Source of the DNA: Marinobacter santoriniensis NKSG1
GTDB lineage: Bacteria > Pseudomonadota > Gammaproteobacteria > Pseudomonadales > Oleiphilaceae
Assembly: GCF_000347775.1 (NCBI RefSeq)
Contig: NZ_APAT01000018.1
Coordinates: forward strand, 30,681-94,680
Direction of reading: 5' to 3'
Length of the DNA stretch: 64,000 nt
Part shown: piece by piece, positions 44,924 through 54,149 of the stretch
How the letters are laid out: every line of letters begins with the position of its first letter
Numbering within the stretch: the stretch's first letter is position 1
Program-made: the position numbers and the translations under genes
Notes under the pieces: model-generated
The model's input: only the letters and a program-made list of their open reading frames with translations
Told to the model about the DNA's origin: nothing
Database searches by the model: none

Positions 44924-45769
44924 ATGACTGAACGTACGCTCAAACAGATCATCCCTGGCGCGGAGACATCCGACGGGGCCGGCGTTCGCATCAAGCGGTC
45001 ACTGGGACAACAGCAGACGGTTCGGCTTGATCCTTTTCTGATGCTGGATGAATTCGGATCGTCCGATGCCCGGGACTACATTGCCGGTTTCCCGTCGCAC
45101 CCGCACCGGGGCTTCGAGACGATCACCTACATGATCGAGGGGCACATGCTCCACGAGGATCATCTCGGCAACCGCGGAAACCTGCGCAATGGTGGTGTCC
45201 AGTGGATGACGGCGGGAAGCGGCATCATTCATTCAGAGATGCCACAACAGGAAGAGGGCACCATGCGCGGCTTCCAGCTCTGGCTGAACCTTCCCGCGGC
45301 GGAAAAGATGACCAGGGCCGGCTACCGGGATATCCAGCCGGAAGACATCCCGGAGGTGACCTTCCCGGGCGGGCGACTGAAGCTGATTGCCGGTGACCTG
45401 GTGATGTCAGGCGAGCGGGTCCTGGGCGCTGTCAGTGATCGCAGCACCCAGCCTGTCTATGCCGATCTTGTCCTCGAGGCCGGGGGCCGCGCGACCCTGC
45501 CCGTCCCTGCCAGCCACAACGCCCTGTTGTACCTGTATGAGGGCAGTGCCGGCGTTGGCGGGGAGGTGCTTCCTCTCAGCGCCGCCAGCGTTCTGGACGA
45601 CGGCGACGAAGTGACCGTTACCGCCGGCGATACGGGAGCCAGACTGTTGCTCATCGCGGGCAAGCCCATCGGTGAACCGGTGGTCCAGTACGGGCCCTTC
45701 GTCATGAACACCCGTGAGGAAATCGAACAGGCACTGCGGGATTACCGGGATGGAACGCTGACAGCCTGA
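44924..45769 (+). CDS. pirin family protein
   Basis: A 281-residue bicupin. The N-terminal metal site shows SHPHRGFETITYMIEGHMLHEDHLGN near residues 58-83 with the three His and one Glu of pirins, and GGVQWMTAGSGIIHSEMP near 90 with its following EMP motif. The C-terminal cupin lacks an obvious metal set. Several bacterial pirins are quercetinases or regulate enzymes; here the role is unknown. It may be cotranscribed with azoR. It converges with prkB, 8 bases apart. Confidence 0.9.
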   Translation: MTERTLKQIIPGAETSDGAGVRIKRSLGQQQTVRLDPFLMLDEFGSSDARDYIAGFPSHPHRGFETITYMIEGHMLHEDHLGNRGNLRNGGVQWMTAGSGIIHSEMPQQEEGTMRGFQLWLNLPAAEKMTRAGYRDIQPEDIPEVTFPGGRLKLIAGDLVMSGERVLGAVSDRSTQPVYADLVLEAGGRATLPVPASHNALLYLYEGSAGVGGEVLPLSAASVLDDGDEVTVTAGDTGARLLLIAGKPIGEPVVQYGPFVMNTREEIEQALRDYRDGTLTA

Positions 45770-45777
45770 ACGGCCGC

Positions 45778-46644
45778 TCAGCCATAGGGTCTCTGGTCCA
45801 TCAGTTGCCGGAGCCTGGGCCGGATGATCAGGTCCATGGCCAGCGCCATCTTGTTACCGGGAACCACGAGGGTGTCATAGCGGGACAGGCTGCTTCCCGG
45901 AATCATCTGGAGCAGCCTGGCAAAGGCGACATCGCTCGAATCCCGGAACCGGATGACCACCATGCTCTCGTCTTCCGTGGGAACATCCCGCACCACAAAC
46001 GGGTTGGAGGTATCCACCAACGGTACCCTCTGGAAATTGATGTCGGTATGGGAAAACTGCGGCACGATGTCGTGCACGTAATCGTCCATGCGGTTGATGA
46101 TGGTCTGGACAACGGCGTCTTCGCTGTAACCGCGCTGGTTCGTATCCCGATGGATCTTCTGGATCCACTCCAGATTGACGATGGGCACCACACCGATCAG
46201 AAGGTCCACGTATTGGGCGATGTCATAGGCCTCGCTCACGACACCCCCGTGCAGCCCCTCATAGAACAGCAGATCCGAGTCGGGAGCCAGCGGCCCCCAC
46301 GTCGTAAAGGTACCCGGCTTGTACCCCGCCTCGATCAGGTCCCGGTCTTCATCGTGAACATACTGCCGGTACCGGCCGTTACCGGACTGACCGTAATCGA
46401 AGAACAGGGCTTCTAGCTTATCGATGTGATTGGCGGCCAGGGCAAAGTGGTTGCGCTCACCGAACTGCCCCTTGGCGGCCAACCGGGCCATCTGCTCCCG
46501 GTTATAACGGTGAAAGCTGTCCCCGCTGACCATGGCCGCCTGCAGTTTCTCGCTGGCAAACATGCGACGGAAAATACGCCCTGTGGTGGTCGTACCGGCA
46601 CCGCTGGAGCCGGTAACCGCAATGATCGGATGGCGTTTTGACAT
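45778..46644 (-). CDS. prkB: phosphoribulokinase-family kinase (PrkB type)
   Basis: A 288-residue P-loop kinase. Walker A VTGSSGAGTTTTGR is at residues 10-23; SGDSFHRYNREQM near 40 and FYEGLHGGVVSEAYDIAQYVDLLIGV near 127-152 are family features. It matches the short proteobacterial PrkB that in E. coli lies next to crp. No RuBisCO or other Calvin-cycle gene is in the window, so a true phosphoribulokinase role in CO2 fixation is doubtful. Its proximity to crp here preserves that old neighbourhood. Confidence 0.88.
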   Translation of the reverse strand: MSKRHPIIAVTGSSGAGTTTTGRIFRRMFASEKLQAAMVSGDSFHRYNREQMARLAAKGQFGERNHFALAANHIDKLEALFFDYGQSGNGRYRQYVHDEDRDLIEAGYKPGTFTTWGPLAPDSDLLFYEGLHGGVVSEAYDIAQYVDLLIGVVPIVNLEWIQKIHRDTNQRGYSEDAVVQTIINRMDDYVHDIVPQFSHTDINFQRVPLVDTSNPFVVRDVPTEDESMVVIRFRDSSDVAFARLLQMIPGSSLSRYDTLVVPGNKMALAMDLIIRPRLRQLMDQRPYG

Positions 46645-46664
46645 GCAGGAGACCGCTTCCCGAA

Positions 46665-49600
46665 TCAGTAGAGACTGTCCAGGGATCGGGGCTTTTCAAC
46701 CACGAACCCCTGAGCGTAATCCACGCCCAATTGCCTCAGCATATCCAGAACCTCACGGGATTCAACCTGGGATGCAATGATTTCTCGTTTCATATAATGC
46801 GCCATATCCACCATGGATTTGACCATTGCCCTGTCGGTCTCGCTGGAGGTGAGCTGACTGGTAAAGGCACTGTCGATCTTGATGAGGTCCACGGGCAATG
46901 AGCGCATAAAATGGAAAGAGCTGGGCCCGCTGCCAAAGTTGCCGAGGCAGAAACGGCAGCCGAGTTCTTTCATCTCGCGAATAAAATCCGCCACGCTTTC
47001 GACGTCGTTGATGGCCGAGGCCTCGGTGAGCTCGAACCAGAGTCGTTCGATGGGCGCGTCCTTTTCGCTCAGTTTTTCGTAGATAAACTCCAGCAGCGTC
47101 TGGTCATTCAGGCTGTAGCCGGACAGGTTGATGCACACGCCACCAAAATGTCTCGGGTCCGGCGCATTAACCCGCAGCCAATCCAGCATGTGGCCGACCA
47201 CCCAGCGATCCACCATCTGCATCCGGTCATAACGCTCAGCCATCCGTACGAAATCGTGGCCGGTAATCAGGTTGCCGGCATCGTCATACATGCTGATGAG
47301 GATTTCATACTGAGGCGCCATGACGGTACCGGGGTGGAGCGGAATGATCTTCTGACAACGCAAAAGCATCCGCTCTTCATCCAGGTTGCCCAGACTCGCC
47401 ACCTTGGCGGCGATCTGTTCCTGGCGCAGCTGGTCATTGGCATCGGGTGCATATTCAACCACCTGGCCCGGTCCCTGCTGCCTTGCCTCGGAAAGTGCCT
47501 GCTCCGATGCGCGCAACCACCGCTCCGCGTTGACCAGCGCCGGGAGAGTCGGCACCAGGCCGGCACTGGCCGACAACTGGTAGGACCGCCCGCCGAACTG
47601 GAACGGTTCGGCCTCGATCAGTCGAATTAATTCTCTCGCGGCGTCCAGACCGCGCTCTGCGGGCACCAGCATGGCGAACTCGTTACCGCTGAGCCTTGCC
47701 ACCGGCATGCCATCGACCACGTTCTGCTTGAGAAGCTCTGAAACCTGTTTGAGGGCTTCGTCCCCTGACTGGTAACCGGCGGTATCGTTCAGCAGGCGGA
47801 AGCCCCGGAGATCCAGCCGGAGAAGCGCCCGCTCGTCTTCCTGGCGAGCAAGTTGCTGGTCGAGCATTCGCTCGAACTCACGCCGCCCCAGCAGCCCCGT
47901 CAGTTCGTCGTGGGTGGACGCCCAGGACAGCTGATCGTAGACATTACGCACCATGCGATCGATGCTTTCGTCCACCAGCGGCCGTTCGTACTGGCTGTCG
48001 GGCACAATGATGCCCTTGCGCATCTGCCGTGCGAGGGATTCAAGATCGAGCTCCACCACCCGCATACCCTGGTGGTTTACGAACACGAATCGACTGAAGC
48101 CGCGGGCGATCCAGACCAGTCGGATATACTGGGGCTCGTCCGGTTTCTCCTGGTCACGGAGCCAGTCTCCGGTCCGGAGCTGCTGGGCCCGGTTGATCCA
48201 GCGTTGCAGACTTTTCTGCTCCCGCTCCGACAGAACCTGTTTCTTCTCTTCCTCAGCTTGCGCTTCGGGGACTTCCACCATTTCCGGCGACTTGTCGGGA
48301 CTGCGAACGAGAAACTGTTTCAGCTCATCGCGGATTTGAGATGAGGGCATGTGATTGCTCGAAATGGACGCCAGGCCATCCTGTATGACCCGCAACAGCT
48401 CGGGCAGGTTGATGGTACTGTCCGGATCGTCGGCAAAAGCCAGCAGAGAGTCGATCACCGACAGATAATCCTGCCAGAGCTGGCTGTCCGGGCCCTGGCG
48501 AATCCAGGTCAGCGACAACAGGTCACGCCAGCCACCATCAAGCAGACTCAACACAGCTTTGGGGACCCGACGACCGGCCAATCGCTCGTTCAACACTTCG
48601 GAAACGGCTTTCTTGGACTCGGCGACCTTCTGCGCGCCTTCCGCCGCAGCGGTAACCCGTTCGACATTGCGCCGGTACACCAGATTCTGTCGATCGATGA
48701 GTGAATCCAGCTCCTGTACCGTCTGTTCGAACACGCCGGTGTCCTGTTCGAAGTCGGTGGCAATACGCTGGATCAGCTCATCAATCCGTCGCTGAACCAC
48801 CGGATTGATCCGTCCGCCCTTTACCCCCAGCTGGGCCAGCCGGTTCATGACGCCCCTGACCGGACTGTTCTGGTCATCAAAGAAGGACGGATCCCGCATG
48901 ACCACTTTCAATACCGGAACCTCCAGCTGGCGCATGCGCCCCTGGGCGTATTCGCTCAGCTTGGGGCTTTCCACCACGCTCCTGAAGAACCGGTCGACGA
49001 CGTCCAGTGTGTCCTGCTGCTCTTCGTCGAGCCGATGCTCACCGGTTTCCTTTATCCGCTCGACCACCCGCTCCTTCAGCGGAAGAGCTTCGTGCTCGGC
49101 ATCCGTCTGTACCGACTGCACCTGAAGCTGCTGCAATTCGCGCTGGAATTCTCCGGCGGACAGCGGCCGGGCTCCCGGCGCAAAGTCAACCGGCTCATGA
49201 TCCCCCCGGGACAATCGGCTGGCAGTCAGGGTGGAGACCAGGTTCCGGACCGTTGCAAACGCCGTCTGCGCGGCCTGGGCATAGCCGCGAAACTCCTGGC
49301 CGACACGGCTCGGCATCGACCTGGCACGCGGGGCACTGGCCTCTCCTGGCGGATTTTCCCGGGCAGCGGATTCAGTAGGCGGGGGCGGGGGCGCCGCCTC
49401 CGCCTCTGCAGGCTTCTTTGGCTGTTGTTCGCTCAGGTACTTGCTCAGATCCAGATCCGGGAGCACACCGTGACGAATCAGGATATTGTTGAGCTCCTGG
49501 TAAAGCGGTGCCAACTCTCGCAGCACGGTATGCTCAAAGGCCTTGAGACACACCTTTTCAACCTCCCGGGACAGCTTCAGCTGGTTGAGACCGGCGTGAA

Positions 49601-50414
49601 AGGCTTCGCAGACCAGCGAAGGCCCCAGCGGGTTGTGATGCCCGGTTGCGTTCGCGACACCCAGTTCATCCAGGCGCAACTTCAACTGCAACAGGTCGCC
49701 ACGATAGAGGGTGTCGGCCTTGGTGACCATAACCCGGATGGTCAGCCAATCTTCAAACTCCCCTTTGTCGACAATCGACAGTTCCGATCCGGGAAACCCT
49801 TTCGGCGCCGGTTTCAGCGGCGACTCCAGGCTTTTTGACATGTAATGCCAGATGGCCCGCTGGCGGGACTGGATCTGACCGGAAGCATCCATGTACTCAT
49901 TGGCAAGCTGGTCATTGGACGCGCGCTGGGCGGCCTGTTTGAGGTCGGCAGCCATGCGCACAAAGCAGGCGTCCATCAGCGGTTCGATGTACTGGGTTAC
50001 CGCCCTGGCTGCCTGATGCAGAACAAACTGGGTTCGGTCATTGGGAGGGCGCAGCGAGGACCGGTCCTGATGGCGGGAGCCGCCACACAACTTGAGCATC
50101 GCTTCAACCGCATCAGGGTTGGAACGGGTGAAGTTGACCCCCATGGCGCCCTGGATCCGGCGTACCACGCTGACGTGAAGCTCATGCCGACGATTGCCTT
50201 CGGGACTCCGAAAACGTACGACGAGCTCTGACGGCCCGCCTTTCGACAGCGCCTGATCCAGTTTCCGGGAGGTATCGCCGGAATAACGGATGAATAACCC
50301 TTCTGCGCAGAAGTCGGCGATCTGGCAAGGCCATGACTGGCCACTGCCCACCTCGATCTGGGCAGCCAACTTGATGGGCTGACGGGGACTACTACGACGT
50401 TCTTTTGAATCCAT
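46665..50414 (-). CDS. giant PilZ-DUF1631-GGDEF-EAL signalling protein, both enzymatic domains degenerate
   Basis: A 1249-residue cytoplasmic protein from the ATG at 50414. Residues ~1-110 are a PilZ-like domain with RRSSPR and DFCAEGLFI (the RxxxR and DxSxxG c-di-GMP motifs, the latter with Cys). Residues ~120-750 are DUF1631, with a Pro/Ala-rich linker near 330-360. The GGDEF domain (~835-985) has SGNEF in place of GGDEF. The EAL domain (~1000-1245) keeps the first Glu (YEILIS), NLS and FELTE, but DDFG is GNFG and the EGVE glutamate is changed to SQVE. It likely binds c-di-GMP rather than making or degrading it. Confidence 0.85.
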   Translation of the reverse strand: MDSKERRSSPRQPIKLAAQIEVGSGQSWPCQIADFCAEGLFIRYSGDTSRKLDQALSKGGPSELVVRFRSPEGNRRHELHVSVVRRIQGAMGVNFTRSNPDAVEAMLKLCGGSRHQDRSSLRPPNDRTQFVLHQAARAVTQYIEPLMDACFVRMAADLKQAAQRASNDQLANEYMDASGQIQSRQRAIWHYMSKSLESPLKPAPKGFPGSELSIVDKGEFEDWLTIRVMVTKADTLYRGDLLQLKLRLDELGVANATGHHNPLGPSLVCEAFHAGLNQLKLSREVEKVCLKAFEHTVLRELAPLYQELNNILIRHGVLPDLDLSKYLSEQQPKKPAEAEAAPPPPPTESAARENPPGEASAPRARSMPSRVGQEFRGYAQAAQTAFATVRNLVSTLTASRLSRGDHEPVDFAPGARPLSAGEFQRELQQLQVQSVQTDAEHEALPLKERVVERIKETGEHRLDEEQQDTLDVVDRFFRSVVESPKLSEYAQGRMRQLEVPVLKVVMRDPSFFDDQNSPVRGVMNRLAQLGVKGGRINPVVQRRIDELIQRIATDFEQDTGVFEQTVQELDSLIDRQNLVYRRNVERVTAAAEGAQKVAESKKAVSEVLNERLAGRRVPKAVLSLLDGGWRDLLSLTWIRQGPDSQLWQDYLSVIDSLLAFADDPDSTINLPELLRVIQDGLASISSNHMPSSQIRDELKQFLVRSPDKSPEMVEVPEAQAEEEKKQVLSEREQKSLQRWINRAQQLRTGDWLRDQEKPDEPQYIRLVWIARGFSRFVFVNHQGMRVVELDLESLARQMRKGIIVPDSQYERPLVDESIDRMVRNVYDQLSWASTHDELTGLLGRREFERMLDQQLARQEDERALLRLDLRGFRLLNDTAGYQSGDEALKQVSELLKQNVVDGMPVARLSGNEFAMLVPAERGLDAARELIRLIEAEPFQFGGRSYQLSASAGLVPTLPALVNAERWLRASEQALSEARQQGPGQVVEYAPDANDQLRQEQIAAKVASLGNLDEERMLLRCQKIIPLHPGTVMAPQYEILISMYDDAGNLITGHDFVRMAERYDRMQMVDRWVVGHMLDWLRVNAPDPRHFGGVCINLSGYSLNDQTLLEFIYEKLSEKDAPIERLWFELTEASAINDVESVADFIREMKELGCRFCLGNFGSGPSSFHFMRSLPVDLIKIDSAFTSQLTSSETDRAMVKSMVDMAHYMKREIIASQVESREVLDMLRQLGVDYAQGFVVEKPRSLDSLY

Positions 50415-50579
50415 GAACAACCTGATATCTCGCACCACCACCCCACCAAGGGCCTATCCCCTGCGGCGGCTGACGTCCCTGACACGGTGGACTGGACCAC
50501 CGGCTACTAAGGGAACCATGACTGTAATATAGTGGCCAGGTTCCAACAGGCAACCAGCCCCAGTATAACACCCGGACCC

Positions 50580-51650
50580 ATGAAACAGCTTAGTCAGATC
50601 TATCTTGTTTTGCTACTGATCTGCGGGACCACCGCGTGCACCACCGTGGAATACTACGGGCAAGCGATCTCCGGACACATCCGCCTTTTGGCCAACGCCC
50701 AACCCATTTCCGATGTCATCGCCGACCCGGAGACGAGTCCGGCACTCAGAGCCAGGCTGCAGGTAGCACTCGCCGCCCGGACATTTGCCCGGGATTCCCT
50801 GGCGTTACCCGTCGGAGATGCCTTCCTCGACTATACCGAGCTGGGACGGCCCTGGGTCGTGGTCAATCTGGTTGCGGTCCCGGAATTCTCACTGCCCCCC
50901 CACCATTGGTGCTATCCCGTACTCGGCTGCCAGGCCTACCGGGGCTACTTCAGCCTTGACGACGCCAAACAGGAGCAGTCGGTTTTCGAACAGGAGGGTT
51001 TCGATACCTTCATCGGGGCCGTCACCGCCTATTCCACACTCGGCTGGTTTGACGATCCGCTGCAATCCGCGTTCACGGCTCTCTCAAATGACCGGATGGT
51101 GGCGCTGATGTTCCACGAACTGGCCCATCGCGTGGTTTACGTCGACAATGCGACCGATTTCAATGAGAGTTTTGCCAAGGCAGTAGAACTGGAAGGCCTC
51201 AGGCGCTGGCTGGTCCAGCGCGGAGAAGCCGACCACTTCCCGGCCGTCGAGGCGCGGCTGGAACGTCGCCGCCAGACACAGGCTCTGGTGACGAAAACCA
51301 CCGCCCGCCTGAAAGCACTTTATCAAGAGGCCGACAGACTGGCACCGCAAACACTCAGGGATCGCAAACAGGCGCTGCTGGATGATCTTGCAAAACGCTA
51401 CGCGAACGCATCGGAGCACTGGTCCGAACCCGGCCCGTTCGGGCCACCTCCCGTCACGCTCAACAACGCCAACCTGGCCCTGTTTCGCCAATACAACCAC
51501 CTGGTTCCGGGCTTCCGACAATTACTGAAGGACTGCGACAACCGGTTTCCGGTTTTCTATGATGCCGTCAAAACGCTGGCCAGCCTGCCCGAGGAACAAC
51601 GCTCGGCCAGGCTGCGTGCACTGTCACAGCGGTTTACAGAAGACCTTTGA
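50580..51650 (+). CDS. putative zinc aminopeptidase lipoprotein (COG4324 type)
   Basis: A 356-residue lipoprotein precursor (LVLLLICGTTACTTVEYYGQ, Cys near residue 19). The zinc motif HELAH lies in MVALMFHELAHRVVYVDN near residues 175-192, with downstream NESFAKAVELEG supplying the third ligand glutamate. The family YYGQAISGHIRLL start near 24 is characteristic. Predicted as a periplasmic aminopeptidase. Its last 27 bases overlap the 3' end of argA on the other strand. Confidence 0.82.
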   Translation: MKQLSQIYLVLLLICGTTACTTVEYYGQAISGHIRLLANAQPISDVIADPETSPALRARLQVALAARTFARDSLALPVGDAFLDYTELGRPWVVVNLVAVPEFSLPPHHWCYPVLGCQAYRGYFSLDDAKQEQSVFEQEGFDTFIGAVTAYSTLGWFDDPLQSAFTALSNDRMVALMFHELAHRVVYVDNATDFNESFAKAVELEGLRRWLVQRGEADHFPAVEARLERRRQTQALVTKTTARLKALYQEADRLAPQTLRDRKQALLDDLAKRYANASEHWSEPGPFGPPPVTLNNANLALFRQYNHLVPGFRQLLKDCDNRFPVFYDAVKTLASLPEEQRSARLRALSQRFTEDL

Positions 51651-52931
51651 CGCACGCTTTGCATTGTAGGACGCCAGCTTCGGGCCCGGCAGTGACTGCA
51701 CGGAGCTCGGCAGGAATCCTCGTTCCCGGAACCAGTGCTCGGTCTGGGTAGTGAGAACAAACAGTTTGGTGATGCCCTGGCTCCGGGCCATTTTCTCGAT
51801 CATCGAAAGAATGTCATCACCACGACCGGATCGCCGGTAGGCCGGATCCACGGCGAAACAGGAGAGTTCGCCCGCACTTTCATCCGGATAATGATAAAGG
51901 GCCGCACACCCGACAATGGTGCCATCGCGCTCAGCCACGACAAACTGGTCGATTTCCGTTTCCAGCATTTCACGGGACCGCCTGACCAGGATACCCTGCT
52001 CTTCGAGCGGCTGGACCAGTTCGAGGATACCACCGATGTCTTCCACCCTCGCCTGACGAAGCTGTTCATAGTGATCACTGCTGACCAGCGTACCGGACCC
52101 GTCACGGGTAAACAGCTCCTCGAGCAGTGCACCGTCCTGGATATAACTGATGATGTGAGCACGCCTTACACCTTTGACGCAGGCATCACAGGCGGCCTGA
52201 AGCAAGGCGGCATCGTGCCCTGTGACCTTGCCCGCAGCCAGTCGTTCGGAGGCCTGGCGGGCCGAGAGTTCACGGATCAGGGAACCGTCTTCCTCCAGCA
52301 CACCCGGATCATCGATAAATACGATCAGTTTCTCCGCCTGAAGGGCCGCCGCCACCTGGCTGCCAACATCCTCATAAGAGAGATTGAAGGTATCACCGGT
52401 CGGCGAATAGCCCATGGGCGGCAACAACACGATATGCCCCAACTCCAGCAGCTTTTCGATGCCGGCGGTATCGATGCGGCGAACCTTTCCGGTGTAGCCG
52501 AAATCCAGACCATCCAGTACGCCAACGGGCTTTGCCGCCACATAGTTACCACTGCTTACACGGATCCGGGCATTGTGCATGGGGGAATTGACCAGCCCCA
52601 TGGACAACTGGCTCTCCAGATACGACCGGAGACCACCGATGGCTTCCATTACCTTGGGAAGATCCCTTTCGGGGGTGATCCGGAGCCCCTGCGAGAACTC
52701 CGATTGAACACCGGCATGATCCAGGCAGCGCTGTATCTGGGGACGGGCTCCGAAGGCAACCACCAATCGCACCCCGAGACTGGCCAGAAGGGCGATATCG
52801 TGAAGGATGTTGATGAAGTTGCCGTGTTCGATGGCATCGCCCGGCAACGTCAACACCACCGTCCTGCCCCGATGCGCATTGATGTAGGGCGAGGAGTGGC
52901 GAAACCCGTGCAGCCAGTCGTTCGATTTCAA
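51624..52931 (-). CDS. argA: amino-acid N-acetyltransferase (N-acetylglutamate synthase)
   Basis: A 435-residue fusion of a feedback-binding amino-acid-kinase domain (residues ~15-285, with PYINAHRGRTVVLTLPGDA) and a C-terminal GNAT domain (~290-435, ELSCFAVDPAYRRSGRGDDIL holding the acetyl-CoA loop). It commits glutamate to arginine synthesis and is typically inhibited by arginine. The start is a TTG at 52931 with GGAG at good spacing; no ATG or GTG in frame would keep the conserved start. It lies 13 bases after argE, so an argE-argA transcript is likely. Confidence 0.94.
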   Translation of the reverse strand: MKSNDWLHGFRHSSPYINAHRGRTVVLTLPGDAIEHGNFINILHDIALLASLGVRLVVAFGARPQIQRCLDHAGVQSEFSQGLRITPERDLPKVMEAIGGLRSYLESQLSMGLVNSPMHNARIRVSSGNYVAAKPVGVLDGLDFGYTGKVRRIDTAGIEKLLELGHIVLLPPMGYSPTGDTFNLSYEDVGSQVAAALQAEKLIVFIDDPGVLEEDGSLIRELSARQASERLAAGKVTGHDAALLQAACDACVKGVRRAHIISYIQDGALLEELFTRDGSGTLVSSDHYEQLRQARVEDIGGILELVQPLEEQGILVRRSREMLETEIDQFVVAERDGTIVGCAALYHYPDESAGELSCFAVDPAYRRSGRGDDILSMIEKMARSQGITKLFVLTTQTEHWFRERGFLPSSVQSLPGPKLASYNAKRASKVFCKPL

Positions 52932-52944
52932 TTCACAGTCTCCG

Positions 52945-54114
52945 CTAAAGACAAAATTGCTTGATCAGCCCCCGGAGGATCCGGACGGTTGGATCCAGTT
53001 GGGACAGTTCCAGATATTCATCCGGCTGATGCGCCTGATCGATGGATCCCGGCCCCATGACCAGGGTTTCCAGGCCCAGCTTCTGCAGCCAGGGAGCCTC
53101 GGTGGCAAACGCCACCGCATGGGCCGTGTGCCCCGTCAACTTTTCACAGGCCCGCACCAGCTCGGCATCGGCCGAGGTTTCAAAGGGCGGAACGCCGTCA
53201 AACAGCGGCTCGAACAGCAGGGACAGCGAACGTCGCTCCGCGACCGGCCGGATTCGATCCAGAATCGCCTGCCTGAGGGTGTCCATGTCCATACCGGGCA
53301 GGGGCCGCAGATCAAAATGCAGTTCACAGTCGGCACAGATCCGGTTCGGATTGTCACCACCGTGGATACACCCCAGATTGAGCGTTGGCACCTGAACCTC
53401 GAAATTCGGATTCTGGTACTTCGCCTGCCACTGCTCTCGCAACGCGAGCAGTTCGGTCAGGGCCTCGTGCATGCCCTCCAGGGCATTACGGCCCAGGGAA
53501 GGATTGGAGGAGTGACCGGACTGGCCATCGAAACGAAGACGTTCCATCATGATGCCCTTGTGCATCCGCACCGGCCTGAGACCCGTCGGTTCGCCGATCA
53601 CCGCATACCTGGCCTTGGGACGCCCGGCCTCGGCCAGTGCGCGGGCACCGTTCATCGAGCTTTCCTCGTCCGCTGTCGCCAGGATGATCAGCGGCTGCCG
53701 AAGCTGAACACCAACAACCTCCCGGGCGGCCTCAATGGCGAGCGGAAAGAAGCCCTTCATATCGCAGGTGCCCAGGCCGTACCATCGTCCGTCCCTTTCG
53801 GTCAGGGTGAAGGGATCACTCTGCCAGCGCTGATCGTCGAACGGAACGGTATCGGTGTGACCGGACAGAACCAGCCCACCCGGCCCCTGACCGAGTGTGG
53901 CAACGAGATTGTACTTTCCGGGCGCGCCGGGGACGTCGAGGATTTCCACGTCGAACCCCATCGGTTCCAACCAGTCCGCGAGGGTGCGGATGACCGCCTC
54001 GTTACTGTGGTCCCATTTGGGGGAAGCGCTGCTGATGGACGGTTGCGCAATCAGTCGGGCAAGCATGGATTTGAGATCCGGTAAAGCACCTGTTGTGCCT
54101 GCGGAATTCGACAT
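52945..54114 (-). CDS. argE: acetylornithine deacetylase
   Basis: A 389-residue M20 metallohydrolase. Metal ligands are in VLSGHTDTVPFDD near residue 82, YGLGTCDMKGFFPLA near 111 and TADEESSMNGA near 146; VIGEPTGLRPVRMHKG near 170 and SGHSSNP near 195 are family features. It frees ornithine from N-acetylornithine, the linear route that needs ArgA to make new acetylglutamate. Placed directly upstream of argA on the same strand. Confidence 0.94.
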   Translation of the reverse strand: MSNSAGTTGALPDLKSMLARLIAQPSISSASPKWDHSNEAVIRTLADWLEPMGFDVEILDVPGAPGKYNLVATLGQGPGGLVLSGHTDTVPFDDQRWQSDPFTLTERDGRWYGLGTCDMKGFFPLAIEAAREVVGVQLRQPLIILATADEESSMNGARALAEAGRPKARYAVIGEPTGLRPVRMHKGIMMERLRFDGQSGHSSNPSLGRNALEGMHEALTELLALREQWQAKYQNPNFEVQVPTLNLGCIHGGDNPNRICADCELHFDLRPLPGMDMDTLRQAILDRIRPVAERRSLSLLFEPLFDGVPPFETSADAELVRACEKLTGHTAHAVAFATEAPWLQKLGLETLVMGPGSIDQAHQPDEYLELSQLDPTVRILRGLIKQFCL

Positions 54115-54149
54115 AGAGCCCCCTCAGCCCGTCCCGGGCCTTGTCGCTG

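Noticed and set aside
45778..46644. Evidence of Calvin-cycle autotrophy from phosphoribulokinase
   Set aside because: It is the short PrkB type found in heterotrophs and there is no RuBisCO gene in the window.
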